Below are positions 55,820 through 64,000 of a stretch of 64,000 bases of DNA, piece after piece. A program made the position numbers and the translations under genes. Below the pieces are notes generated by a model, which saw only the letters and a list, made by a program, of their open reading frames with translations, had not been told where the DNA came from and ran no database searches. This stretch comes from Alteromonadaceae bacterium BrNp21-10 (GTDB taxonomy: Bacteria; Pseudomonadota; Gammaproteobacteria; Enterobacterales; Alteromonadaceae), in the NCBI GenBank assembly GCA_030418115.1, contig JAUHQD010000002.1:124001-188000 (forward strand). The letters are read 5' to 3'. The number at the start of each line of letters is the position of its first letter. The stretch's first letter is position 1.

Positions 55820-55840
55820 GCGTCAGAATAATCCTGACGC
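55820..55840 (+). terminator. Hairpin between frmB and tdk
   Basis: GCGTCAG/CTGACGC (7 bp) with a 7-base loop, about 160 bases after the frmB stop. The following bases (CATCGGCTAAAAATCG) have no T run. It may be a weak terminator or a regulatory structure. Confidence 0.35.
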
Positions 55841-55890
55841 CATCGGCTAAAAATCGTAAACTAGGCAAAATTTTTCATACTTAAAGTTCC

Positions 55891-56469
55891 ATGGCACAAC
55901 TTTATTTTTACTACTCAGCAATGAACGCTGGCAAATCAACATCACTGCTGCAATCTGCCTACAACTACCGTGAGCAGAATATGTCGGTGGTACTGTTTAC
56001 GGCAGCGCTGGATAATCGTTTTGGCGAGGGCAAAATTGCCTCACGCATAGGATTGCAATCCGATGCCTATCTATTCGATCAAGATTTTGATCTAGAAGAC
56101 AAAATCAACACCTTGCTGCAATCGCAAAAAGTGGACTGTATTTTTATCGATGAAGCGCAGTTCCTGACTAAAAATCAGGTGAAGCAACTGACCAACATTG
56201 TCGACGAGCTTAATATTCCGGTACTGGCCTATGGATTACGTACCGACTTTTTAGGCGACACCTTTAGCGGTAGCCGATATTTACTGGCATGGGCGGATAA
56301 AATAATTGAGTTAAAAACCATCTGTCATTGTGGCCGTAAAGCCAATTTTGTGGTTAGATTAGACCCTCAAGGAAATGCCGTTAGCGAAGGGGAGCAAATA
56401 GAAGTGGGTGGTAATGATAAATACCAATCAATGTGCCGCCAGCATTTTAAACAATATGTGTGGAGTTAA
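55891..56469 (+). CDS. tdk: Thymidine kinase
   Basis: 192 residues, type II thymidine kinase. P-loop [15 protein letters not shown], Walker-B-like IFIDEAQF and the zinc-finger cysteines (CHCGRKA, plus Cys in SMCRQH) are conserved, as is the lasso motif [12 protein letters not shown]. It phosphorylates thymidine and deoxyuridine for pyrimidine salvage. It is transcribed singly. Confidence 0.95.
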   Translation: MAQLYFYYSAMNAGKSTSLLQSAYNYREQNMSVVLFTAALDNRFGEGKIASRIGLQSDAYLFDQDFDLEDKINTLLQSQKVDCIFIDEAQFLTKNQVKQLTNIVDELNIPVLAYGLRTDFLGDTFSGSRYLLAWADKIIELKTICHCGRKANFVVRLDPQGNAVSEGEQIEVGGNDKYQSMCRQHFKQYVWS

Positions 56470-56541
56470 CCGCTAAACCTCTACCTATGAACCTAACACT
56501 AGCATGTTAGTAAAATAATAATAAAAAGAGTTGAGCTTAAA

Positions 56542-57258
56542 ATGTGGTTTTCAAAAAAATTATTGCCTAGCGCTAGTTTTGCATTGGCATCCCTCATTTC
56601 CTTTGTCGTTATAGGGCAGTCTAATGACAGCATTCCCGCAATTCCGCAACAAGTCAAAATCAGTTACGTCCAGCATGACGCCGTCATTAATAAATATATA
56701 CCCATCATTAAAAGTGCCTATGAGCATTTAGGCATTGATGTCAGTTTTGTTAAGGTCGATATCCAACGTTCTTTAGACGTTCTCAATGCTGGCGAAGTCG
56801 ACGCTGATGTCATTCGCAGTGAACTGGTAGTAAAACAAAACGACAATATCCGTATAGTCGAACCCGCATTAGGGGAGATGGAAGTTGTGCTCTATTGCCA
56901 AAATGGCTTAGTCTGCGACGAGTCAGCCATGAGCTCACGTAGGCATATCTTAGGCTTGGTTGGCACTTTGAGAAAGTACCATAAATTGATCAGTGAAGCT
57001 AAATTATCAATGGTTAGCTTTATTGACTTTAATCAAATGCAACGCATGTTTGAACGTGGCCGCATTGATTATATGATTAACATTATCGACCCCAACTCCA
57101 ACTTTAATCATAATATTCACATTCCTCACCAGACCTTTAATCTTTATCGTTTGAAAACTTATCATTTGGTCAATAAGAAACTGGAACCCCTACTTCCGCA
57201 AATTAGTCAGGCCATAGAACAAGCGCAAAAAGAAATAATGATCAGTTACGAACCTTAG
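56542..57258 (+). CDS. Periplasmic solute-binding-like protein
   Basis: 238 residues with an N-terminal signal or anchor helix (ASFALASLISFVVIG). The body resembles a truncated family 3 substrate-binding fold: QVKISYVQHDAVINKYIPIIKSAYEHLG, DVLNAGEVDADVIR and the GLVGTLRKYHKLI/FERGRIDYMINI segments. No transporter permease is adjacent, so it may be a stand-alone sensor or an orphan. The ligand is unknown. Confidence 0.65.
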   Translation: MWFSKKLLPSASFALASLISFVVIGQSNDSIPAIPQQVKISYVQHDAVINKYIPIIKSAYEHLGIDVSFVKVDIQRSLDVLNAGEVDADVIRSELVVKQNDNIRIVEPALGEMEVVLYCQNGLVCDESAMSSRRHILGLVGTLRKYHKLISEAKLSMVSFIDFNQMQRMFERGRIDYMINIIDPNSNFNHNIHIPHQTFNLYRLKTYHLVNKKLEPLLPQISQAIEQAQKEIMISYEP

Positions 57259-57354
57259 GGCCTTCTTAGGCACTATTTCTTAGCACAACAAATTCTGAAG
57301 CGTTACTATAAGTCGCTCACAAAGATAACAACTTACAAAGCTAACTGATCGCAC

Positions 57355-57786
57355 ATGGCAAAACACAAGATAATCACTGAAATTTTAAGTTATGGCATTC
57401 ACAGTCAATGGGATGCCGAAGATAAAGCGCTACCTAAAGTCCAACAATTTACTACCGATATTCCCGCTGAAATTGATATTGAATTTGGCTACATCGTCAA
57501 TATCAAAAAGGCCAAGGGTAAGAAAATGCGCTATTGCATTTACCACCCAGACATACCCGATGAGCAAGGTAATATCATGCTGCCATTTGATGGCGAAGAA
57601 TATGTACGCAGTAACGATTGGGACTTTTATCTAGGTGACACCATTTGGGCGCCGCTGAACGATAAAATTGGCCCATGGCGCATGACCTTAGAAATTGATA
57701 ATCAACTTATTGCTGATAAGACCTTTAATGTCGAAGCCGAGTTCTTCGTCGAAGGTGCCGATTTTTGGAAACAACGAGGATTCTAA
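57355..57786 (+). CDS. DUF3859 family protein
   Basis: 143 residues, without signal peptide. It matches the DUF3859 pattern (IPAEIDIEFGYIVNIKKAKGK, and the WYQ-like IWAPLNDKIGPWRMTLE and EAEFFVE at the end). The function is unknown. Its stop codon is two bases before the BenE start, so the two are probably co-transcribed. Confidence 0.85.
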   Translation: MAKHKIITEILSYGIHSQWDAEDKALPKVQQFTTDIPAEIDIEFGYIVNIKKAKGKKMRYCIYHPDIPDEQGNIMLPFDGEEYVRSNDWDFYLGDTIWAPLNDKIGPWRMTLEIDNQLIADKTFNVEAEFFVEGADFWKQRGF

Positions 57787-57788
57787 TT

Positions 57789-58964
57789 TTGTTCAAGCAG
57801 CTAAAAAATGACATTAGTTTTTCGGCTATCAGTGCCGGTTTTATTGCGGTATTAGTTGGCTTTGCTAGCTCTGTGGCGATTATTTTTCAAGCGGCGCAAA
57901 GTGCCGGAGCTTCCCACGCCATGACCATATCTTGGATCATTGCTTTAGGTTTAGGCATGGGTTTGACTTGTATCATCTACTCGTTGTACTACAAATCGCC
58001 GGTAATGACGGCGTGGTCCACGCCCGGAGCCGCCTTATTGGTTACCAGTGCCGCAGGTATTCCTATCGAGCAAATTATTGGTGCGTTCTTATTTAGCGGT
58101 TTGCTAATTACTTTGCTTGGCCTTAGCGGTATGTTCGACAAGTTAATGTCAAAACTGCCCTTACCTATTGCCTCAGCCATGTTAGCCGGCGTACTTTTTC
58201 AATTTGGCTTAGATGTATTCCTCTCAATCGATTCTAATCCACTTCTAGTGAGCAGCATGTTTGCCGCCTATTTAGTGGGTAAATTACTACTGCCGCGCTA
58301 TACGATTTTAATCGTATTAGCGGTAGGCATGTTGTGCGCCTTTGGTTTTCAGGGAAGTTCTTTTAGCGGCTTAGATGTGGCCTTGACCGCACCCGTTTGG
58401 GTAACACCCGAATTTAACTGGCAGACCATGATAGGTATTGGCTTACCCTTATTTATTGTCACCATTGCTAGCCAAAATGTTCCCGGTGTTGCCACCTTGC
58501 GCGCCAGTGGTTATCACAATGTACCGATTTCCCCTATTATGACCGGCACCGGCATTACTACCTTATTGCTCGCGCCATTTGGTGGCTTCGCCTTTAATTT
58601 AGCCGCCATCAGTGCCGCTATTTGTTGTGGCGAAGAATCCCATCCAGATCCTAAAAAGCGCTACATAGCCGGTGTTTCCGCTGGCGTATTCTATTTACTC
58701 GCGGGCGCTTTTGGCGCCACCGTGGTGGCATTATTTACCACCTTCCCTAGCGAGTTGATTGCCGCACTGGCAGGTTTAGCTTTGTTAAGTACTATTGGCA
58801 GTGGCTTAGCCTCTGCGACATCTGATAGCGATTACCGTGAAGCAGCAATCGTTACTCTACTTATTACCGCATCGGGAATATCCATTTGGGGAATTGCTGC
58901 GCCATTTTGGGCATTGATTGGCGGTATGCTTACCCACTTTTTTATCCACAAAAAGAAGACCTAG
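57789..58964 (+). CDS. BenE-family benzoate/proton symporter-like transporter
   Basis: 391 residues from TTG 57789 (AGGA eight bases upstream; the reading frame is open further 5' but inside the upstream gene). About 12 membrane helices. BenE landmarks: the N-terminal FSAISAGFIAVLVGFASSVAI, TAWSTPGAALL, and PISPIMTGTGITTLLLAPFGGFAFNLAAI, split here by region. It belongs to the aromatic acid/H+ symporter family. The actual substrate is uncertain, as no aromatic-degradation genes are near. Confidence 0.9.
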   Translation: MFKQLKNDISFSAISAGFIAVLVGFASSVAIIFQAAQSAGASHAMTISWIIALGLGMGLTCIIYSLYYKSPVMTAWSTPGAALLVTSAAGIPIEQIIGAFLFSGLLITLLGLSGMFDKLMSKLPLPIASAMLAGVLFQFGLDVFLSIDSNPLLVSSMFAAYLVGKLLLPRYTILIVLAVGMLCAFGFQGSSFSGLDVALTAPVWVTPEFNWQTMIGIGLPLFIVTIASQNVPGVATLRASGYHNVPISPIMTGTGITTLLLAPFGGFAFNLAAISAAICCGEESHPDPKKRYIAGVSAGVFYLLAGAFGATVVALFTTFPSELIAALAGLALLSTIGSGLASATSDSDYREAAIVTLLITASGISIWGIAAPFWALIGGMLTHFFIHKKKT

Positions 58965-59088
58965 GTCCACAAAACGGTAATTAGCGGATTAATTACTAGC
59001 CTCTGCGCGTTTTGTTATACCTTTATGCATACAAGTACTCGACAATATTGCACCACATCAATGTGAATTATAAATATTGGAGATACCT

Positions 59089-61011
59089 ATGCGCGCGCTA
59101 CTTTGTTGGCTAGCACTACTGACTTGTTCTGCCTCTGCAAACGATTTCAATTTTGACTTTGATCATCTAGCACTAGAAGTAACAGATGTTAATGCTAGCG
59201 CTGAATTTTATCAGCAAGTACTACAACTAGACGAAATCTACGACGGTACTGAAAAGGAGCATATACGCTGGTTTTCACTGGCTTCAACTAAAGCTGGCGG
59301 CGATCGCCAACTGCATTTAATTGAAACCAAAAATTTCCAATCCCAATCTATTAAAGGCGTACATTTATCCGTCGCAACACAAAACTTCGATGCTTTTGTT
59401 GCCCATTTAAAAGCCAAGAAAATTCCCTTTGAAAACTGGCCCGGCGAGGCTAATGCCAGTAACAGCAGACCTGATTCGGTACACCAAGTTTACCTTAAAG
59501 ATCCTGATGGTTACTGGATAGAGGTCAATGATGCCAGTAGTCAATGGCCTGTGGCTGATGGCAGTCTTGGCCAGTTTGATAATCACCTCAATGTAGGTAA
59601 CCCAAAGCATCATGGCACGGTCAGTTATGATGCCGACACCCAGCAATACAGCATTACGGGTGCCGGTATAAACATGTGGTACAAAGAAGATCAAATGAAC
59701 TTCTTGTATAAACGCCTGCAAGGGGATTTTATCCTACGAGCACAAGTTGGCTTTGTCGGTAAAGGTGTTGACCCCCATCGTAAAGTTGGCTGGACAGTAC
59801 GTAAAAATCTCGATACTGATTCAGCACAAGTGACCGGCGTGGTCCATGGTGATGGGCTAACATCACTACAATATCGCCCGCAAACCGCTGCTGATACATT
59901 AGAATTGCGCTCACCCGCGCTGATGCCAGACATCATCCAATTAGAGCGTCGTGGTAATACTTATATCCTCTCCACAGCCAAGTTTGGCGAAACATTCAAA
60001 ACCGTCAGTGTCGAAGATATCAACCTGGGCGATAACCCTTACATTGGTTTATTTGTGTGTTCCCATAACCCTGATGTGATTGAAGAAGGCATCTTTAGCA
60101 ATGTGCGTATCATTACCCCTGCGGCCAGCGATTTTAAACCTTATCAAGACTACATCGGCAGCAATTTAGAGCTGATGGATGTAAAAACTGGATTACGCAA
60201 GATTATCCATCGCACCGAAAATTCCATCCAAGCACCAAACTGGACCCGTGATGGCAGTACCCTTATTTATAACTCTGAAGGTAAATTGTTTAATTTTGAT
60301 TTGGCCAACAACAAGGTCAGCGAGTTAAACAGTGGTTTTGCCATCAAAAACAACAATGACCATGTGCTTAGTTGGCAGGGCGATCATATTGCCATTAGTC
60401 ACCACAATGAAGCAGATAATAACAACTCGGCCATCTATATTTTGCCCATCTCCGGTAGTGACAAACCCAAAAAGATTACTGCCACGGGCGTGGGTTCATC
60501 CTACCTCCATGGCTGGTCACTGGATGATAAGGATTTGATTTTTACCGCTCATCGTAATGACCAATACGATATCTACAGCATCAACATTAAAAGCGGTAAA
60601 GAAACTCAACTAACCAATACCAAAACCCTTGATGATGGTTCGGAATTTAGCCCCGATGGTAAATACATTTACTTCAATTCCAACCGTAGTGGCACCATGC
60701 AAGTTTGGCGTATGCTGGCCGACGGCAGTGAGCAAACCCAACTCACCGATGATGAATACAATGATTGGTTCCCGCATATTTCACCTGATGGCAAACAGAT
60801 GGTGATACTGTCGTTTATGGCGGATATTGATTCGGGGGATCACCCTTTCTATAAGCATGTATACCTGCGGATTATGCCTACAGACCTATCTGAAAAGCCC
60901 AAAGTGATTGGCTATATTTATGGTGGTCAGGGCACTATCAATGTGCCTAGCTGGTCACCTGATGGTAAGACGATTAGTTTTGTTAGTAATAGCGTGATTA
61001 AACTCGACTAA
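59089..61011 (+). CDS. Secreted VOC / DUF1349-like / TolB-propeller fusion protein
   Basis: 640 residues from ATG 59089 (GGAG six bases upstream). A signal peptide ends at CSASA. Residues about 20-150 are a VOC/glyoxalase-type domain (FDHLALEVTDVNASAEFYQQVL, metal-ligand candidates His and Glu in GVHLSVATQ and YWIEVND). About 165-340 resembles a DUF1349 concanavalin-like domain (FILRAQVGFVGKG, VGWTVRKNL, EEGIFSNVRI). About 370-640 is a TolB-type beta-propeller with repeated SPDGK motifs (FSPDGKYIYFNSNRSG, ISPDGKQM, WSPDGKTI). The combination is unusual. It is a periplasmic or extracellular enzyme or binding protein of unknown substrate. Confidence 0.8.
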   Translation: MRALLCWLALLTCSASANDFNFDFDHLALEVTDVNASAEFYQQVLQLDEIYDGTEKEHIRWFSLASTKAGGDRQLHLIETKNFQSQSIKGVHLSVATQNFDAFVAHLKAKKIPFENWPGEANASNSRPDSVHQVYLKDPDGYWIEVNDASSQWPVADGSLGQFDNHLNVGNPKHHGTVSYDADTQQYSITGAGINMWYKEDQMNFLYKRLQGDFILRAQVGFVGKGVDPHRKVGWTVRKNLDTDSAQVTGVVHGDGLTSLQYRPQTAADTLELRSPALMPDIIQLERRGNTYILSTAKFGETFKTVSVEDINLGDNPYIGLFVCSHNPDVIEEGIFSNVRIITPAASDFKPYQDYIGSNLELMDVKTGLRKIIHRTENSIQAPNWTRDGSTLIYNSEGKLFNFDLANNKVSELNSGFAIKNNNDHVLSWQGDHIAISHHNEADNNNSAIYILPISGSDKPKKITATGVGSSYLHGWSLDDKDLIFTAHRNDQYDIYSINIKSGKETQLTNTKTLDDGSEFSPDGKYIYFNSNRSGTMQVWRMLADGSEQTQLTDDEYNDWFPHISPDGKQMVILSFMADIDSGDHPFYKHVYLRIMPTDLSEKPKVIGYIYGGQGTINVPSWSPDGKTISFVSNSVIKLD

Positions 61012-61030
61012 GCGCTTTCTATATCACCAC

Positions 61031-61060
61031 AACAAGGGGATGCAGATGCATCCCCTTGTT
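61031..61060. terminator. Strong bidirectional terminator
   Basis: A perfect 14-bp stem AACAAGGGGATGCA/TGCATCCCCTTGTT with a GA dinucleotide loop (effectively a larger loop), followed by GTTTCTATT. It lies between the convergent fusion gene and the AraC-type regulator. Confidence 0.85.
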
Positions 61061-61094
61061 GTTTCTATTAGCAAATTTACTCGATTGCCCACAT

Positions 61095-61970
61095 TTATAA
61101 ATACAACGAAATCGGTAAACAAAAGTCCAATTCAAAGCGCTCATCTTCGGCTAAGAAATGGTTTTTGTGATAGTGCACATAGGCAGGGGTGGATTGCATT
61201 TTAAAACCCGAAGCTGGCAGCCATTCTTCAAGAATGTGGCTTATCTGCGGTAATAGCTCGCCGTATTTTCCTGCTAGTTTAAACACCCCATGTAATCCAG
61301 CGGGAATGGTTAGGCTATTCACAAGGCCACGATTTTTTAACGGTCGATCAATAGCTAAGCAAGCCACATATCGGCACTTGGCTAATTCAACACAGGCGGG
61401 ATTAGAATGGTGTAGACCAAATTGTTGGGAAAAGTCCCGCTGCTCAGCATTGGCCCAAGCTTGTAATAATTGCCAAGCGGAACGGATAGAACGGCCATAA
61501 CCCAAGTGACGAACATAAGCCACATGCCGTTCGGGCAATTCCAGCAAATTCACCTTAGGCAGAGCCCGATGTTGAATACGCTCATAAGCTTGGGCGATTT
61601 CTTCATCGATTAAATAAGGCTTGTCCTGAACTTGGCTATCCTGATTACGCCACTGGCCGGGCGACATGGAAAAGGTCGCCTTAAACGCGCGACTAAAAGA
61701 AGATACCGACGAAAAACCCGATTTAAGGGCAATATCTAATACCGAGGATTGGTGATCAAACATTAACTGGTTTGCAGCAAACTCCATACGAATACGTCGA
61801 ATATAAGCATGCACCGGCTCACCCACCACTTGCTGAAATACCCGATGAAAGTGCTGTTCGGAATAAGCTGCGATACCGGCTAGCTGTTTTGCACCCAGCG
61901 GCTGATTAAGGCTTTTATGGATGGTAAATAACACATCATTAATGCGCGATATTTGCTGACTGGTTGGCAT
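61095..61970 (-). CDS. AraC-type regulator with GyrI-like ligand-binding domain
   Basis: 291 residues. The N-terminal double helix-turn-helix (QLAGIAAYSEQHFHRVFQQ and VLDIALKSGFSSVSSFSRAFK) is followed by the GyrI/SOUL-like effector domain from about 135 (LPERHVAYVRHLGYG, GLHGVFKLAGKYGELLP). This order is the Rob/SoxS-like AraC-GyrI class that senses small molecules. It is divergent from the aminotransferase at 62097 with about 125 bases between, suggesting mutual regulation. Confidence 0.9.
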   Translation of the reverse strand: MPTSQQISRINDVLFTIHKSLNQPLGAKQLAGIAAYSEQHFHRVFQQVVGEPVHAYIRRIRMEFAANQLMFDHQSSVLDIALKSGFSSVSSFSRAFKATFSMSPGQWRNQDSQVQDKPYLIDEEIAQAYERIQHRALPKVNLLELPERHVAYVRHLGYGRSIRSAWQLLQAWANAEQRDFSQQFGLHHSNPACVELAKCRYVACLAIDRPLKNRGLVNSLTIPAGLHGVFKLAGKYGELLPQISHILEEWLPASGFKMQSTPAYVHYHKNHFLAEDERFELDFCLPISLYL

Positions 61971-62096
61971 GAGTTATTAAATTTTTGCTGAAGTACAAAC
62001 AGCATAAATGGACATATTTAATAGTATAAACGGACATCTAAAAAATCACCAGTGCGAGTAAAATTACAGCACTTCAAATCCAGCAGAATCATCAAC

Positions 62097-63281
62097 ATGC
62101 AAGCCACCGCCGCCTTACAACAAATGCAACCGTCCTATATACGTGAAATATTATGTGCTGCCCAAGCCGAGGGTGTAATCTCGTTAGCAGGCGGTTTACC
62201 CGCTGGCGATAAGTTTCCGTTGGAACTGATGAAAGCGTCGATAATAGCATTACCGGATCGCCCCGAGCTTTTCCAATACGGCGTGACTGCAGGCTACGAA
62301 CCTTTACTCAACTATTTTAGGCAATACTATCAATTGCCCAGTCACCATCAACCATTGGTATGTACCGGATCCCAACAGGGTTTAGATTTAATCGCGCGTG
62401 CCTTTATTAGCCCGAACGATAAAATCGTCATGGAAGCCCCAAGTTATTTGGGCGCATTACAGGTATTTGGCTTGGCCCAAGCGGAGATTATTAGCGTATC
62501 TCAACAAGCCGATGGCCCGAATTTAGCCGAGCTTGAAACCTGCTTTGCCGAGCAAAATATCAGCTTGTTTTATGCCGTGCCGGATTTTCACAATCCCACT
62601 GGTGTGTGCTGGTCGTTAGCGGTACGCAAACAAGTTGCTGCACTTTGCGTGCAATATAACGTCACCTTGGTGGAAGATGTGCCTTATAGAGAACTGCGCT
62701 TTAAGGGTGAGGCCTTGCCCTTAGTGTCCAGCTTCTGCCCCGATAACGCCTTGGTCTTGCGCTCTTTTTCAAAAATTGCCACACCGGGTATTCGTTTAGG
62801 CTTGGTCACTGGTAACAGTCAATGGATTGCGCCGTTAATCAAAATAAAACAATGCGCCGATTTGCACTCGAGTATTCCCATGCAAGCGGTATTACTGGAT
62901 TTACTCACCCATGCTGATTTTGATCAGCATCTCAAGCAATTGCGGGAAGTGTACCAGCAACGCTATCAGTGTATTGCCCAGCAGCTACAACAAAAACTGC
63001 CTGCGGGTTGCCATTTTAATGCTGTCGATGGCGGTATGTTTATTTGGTTAACTCTGCCACCGTGCGATGATTTTGCCCTTGCTAAAGCGGCCTTAGACAA
63101 CAATGTGGCGGTGGTGCCAAGTTCGGTATTTTATCAAAAAGGCATGGCGGTGACGCCAGCGTTAAGGCTCAATTTTACCAACGCTGACATCGATGAATTA
63201 ACCATCGCCGTAGATAGGTTGGTGGAAGTAATTAAACGTCAATTAGATAAGAATTTAGATTTAAAGGCTGTGGCATCTTGA
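62097..63281 (+). CDS. PLP-dependent class I/II aminotransferase (LysN/2-aminoadipate type)
   Basis: 394 residues from ATG 62097; the frame begins at GTG 62052, so the start is not certain. The catalytic lysine is in SFSKIATPGIRLGLV, and the PLP-contact motifs GSQQGLDLIARAF and PDFHNPTGVCWS are present. It belongs to the fold-type I group that includes 2-aminoadipate and valine-pyruvate transaminases. Preceded by a divergent AraC-GyrI regulator. The amino donor and acceptor cannot be read from the sequence. Confidence 0.9.
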   Translation: MQATAALQQMQPSYIREILCAAQAEGVISLAGGLPAGDKFPLELMKASIIALPDRPELFQYGVTAGYEPLLNYFRQYYQLPSHHQPLVCTGSQQGLDLIARAFISPNDKIVMEAPSYLGALQVFGLAQAEIISVSQQADGPNLAELETCFAEQNISLFYAVPDFHNPTGVCWSLAVRKQVAALCVQYNVTLVEDVPYRELRFKGEALPLVSSFCPDNALVLRSFSKIATPGIRLGLVTGNSQWIAPLIKIKQCADLHSSIPMQAVLLDLLTHADFDQHLKQLREVYQQRYQCIAQQLQQKLPAGCHFNAVDGGMFIWLTLPPCDDFALAKAALDNNVAVVPSSVFYQKGMAVTPALRLNFTNADIDELTIAVDRLVEVIKRQLDKNLDLKAVAS

Positions 63282-63463
63282 TTGAATAGATTAACGCAGG
63301 TTTGACATATACAAGCCTGTCGCTGTTTATCGGCGGGAACTAAGGCAATCAATTCTTTGGGGATTTGTGCTGCAAAGCACCAGCAAGACTTATCACTTTG
63401 TGCCATGCACTGATTAGTGCCTTGGCAAAAAGGACAGATTGCTGGATTAATATTAGTCGTCAT
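63239..63463 (-). CDS. Cysteine-rich CWC family protein
   Basis: 74 residues. The pattern ICPFCQGTNQCM, SCWCFAAQIPKELI and CICQTCVNLF fits the cysteine-rich CWC family; the eight cysteines suggest a metal-binding mini-domain. It overlaps the 3' end of the aminotransferase gene antisense by 43 bases and precedes nothing else on its strand. It starts seven bases after the modC stop and may be co-transcribed with it. Function unknown. Confidence 0.85.
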   Translation of the reverse strand: MTTNINPAICPFCQGTNQCMAQSDKSCWCFAAQIPKELIALVPADKQRQACICQTCVNLFNQDATAFKSKFLSN

Positions 63464-63470
63464 TTAACCA

Positions 63471-64000
63471 TCAACTCAATTTAAACTGTGCCCATACGGG
63501 CTGATTTATTTCTAGTTGCAGGCGTTGCGATGACCAGCGGCTGATATCCGCTAATAAGGTTTGCTCACCAATAACCAATTCCACACGCACCGTACTTTCG
63601 CTAATCGGCGTTATGCTGCCAATCACTCCCTGTAGGGTATTAACAATACTGGATACGCTCGGCGCCTCGGTAGCAATACTCACATGATTAGCATCAACCA
63701 TGGTTTGCCATAACTCGCCAACACTAATATTGGCTCCATCTGATTTACAGGCTAACGACTGCCCCTCACAGTGTAGATGCAACATCGCGAAATCGGGCTC
63801 ATGGTCTGTCACGGTGCCTCTCAGTAATGAGAAACCATTGCTTCTGCCCTGACGATTGAGCCGAGTTAATTGCTCAATCATCGGTCCTTGTGCCTGTAAT
63901 TTACCTTCAACAATGTGCAGCAAATATTCGCTGACGCTGGCCAACTCGTGTAATGAATGGCTGACCAACAACATCGGTAATTGGTACTCTCGGCTGATAC
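63471..64000 (-). CDS. modC: Molybdate ABC transporter ATPase ModC, C-terminal part
   Basis: The frame runs off the window end, so only about 176 residues are seen. The visible end of the ABC domain has the H-loop YQLPMLLVSHSLHELASV and the following helix. The C-terminal part contains a MOP/TOBE molybdate-binding domain (SLLRGTVTDHEPDFAMLHL, SSIVNTLQGVIGSITPI, VRVELVIGE), characteristic of ModC. The ATPase energises molybdate uptake with ModAB, which should lie beyond the window. Confidence 0.85.
   Translation of the reverse strand, partial: ISREYQLPMLLVSHSLHELASVSEYLLHIVEGKLQAQGPMIEQLTRLNRQGRSNGFSLLRGTVTDHEPDFAMLHLHCEGQSLACKSDGANISVGELWQTMVDANHVSIATEAPSVSSIVNTLQGVIGSITPISESTVRVELVIGEQTLLADISRWSSQRLQLEINQPVWAQFKLS

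Overview
The window is chromosomal DNA of a Gram-negative gammaproteobacterium. The evidence is lipid A and heptose genes (LpxL-type acyltransferase, HldE), GlnE, Rnk, FrmA/FrmB, a GlyGly-CTERM exported protein and many membrane-bound c-di-GMP enzymes. Base composition looks moderate, and the gene mix (Mrp cation antiporter, BenE transporter, DUF3300, an orphan TcpQ-domain protein) suggests a marine or free-living lineage, perhaps Cellvibrionales or Alteromonadales-like. The genus cannot be fixed from sequence alone.

Layout. 1-2165: 3' part of a secreted choice-of-anchor-B/Calx-beta protein with a GlyGly-CTERM tail. 2223-10721: a tRNA-Ile2/Met(CAU) gene carrying an integrated element of about 8.2 kb, bounded by 52-bp perfect direct repeats of the tRNA 3' end (2495-2546 and 10670-10721). 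The element holds a tyrosine integrase, an IetAS-type subtilase plus AAA ATPase defence pair, a broken small HTH-like gene and a large surface lipoprotein. A decayed 3' half of a tRNA-Arg(CCG) just inside its left end looks like a scar of an earlier integration. 10847-13466: HxlR regulator divergent from an Old Yellow Enzyme, then an RluA-family pseudouridine synthase. 13757-15877: hybrid histidine kinase. 15914-23354: nine-gene Mrp-type Na+/H+ antiporter operon in the order E-F-G-(A'B)-C-D-D'-X-D'', with three MrpD-like subunits and no full-length MrpA. 23448-26159: Rap1a/Tai-like exported protein and an OmpR/EnvZ-like two-component system.

26495-30170: GdhA, then a minus-strand group of two GreA/GreB C-terminal-domain proteins (one is Rnk) with a 29-codon very basic ORF and a strong terminator placed immediately before rnk, and a secreted nucleoside-hydrolase-like protein. 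30511-39834: DUF808 membrane protein, three c-di-GMP turnover enzymes, a transglutaminase/TPR lipoprotein, MscS and an SDR. 40136-43884: M42-like peptidase, RLAN/RimK ATP-grasp ligase and GNAT-C39 fusion, probably a small-peptide pathway. 43948-53506: DUF3300 protein, DinB, ROK sugar kinase overlapping hldE, LpxL-type acyltransferase, TcpQ-domain protein, glnE, GIY-YIG protein. 53663-55657: frmA-frmB formaldehyde detoxification. 55891-64000: Tdk, a substrate-binding-like protein, DUF3859, BenE, a VOC/DUF1349-like/TolB-propeller fusion, AraC-GyrI regulator divergent from a PLP aminotransferase, a CWC protein and the 3' part of modC.

The best candidates for further attention are the tRNA island with its IetAS module and nested tRNA scars, the basic mini-ORF/terminator arrangement in front of rnk, the ATP-grasp/GNAT-C39/M42 trio, and the split Mrp operon with a likely ATC start codon.
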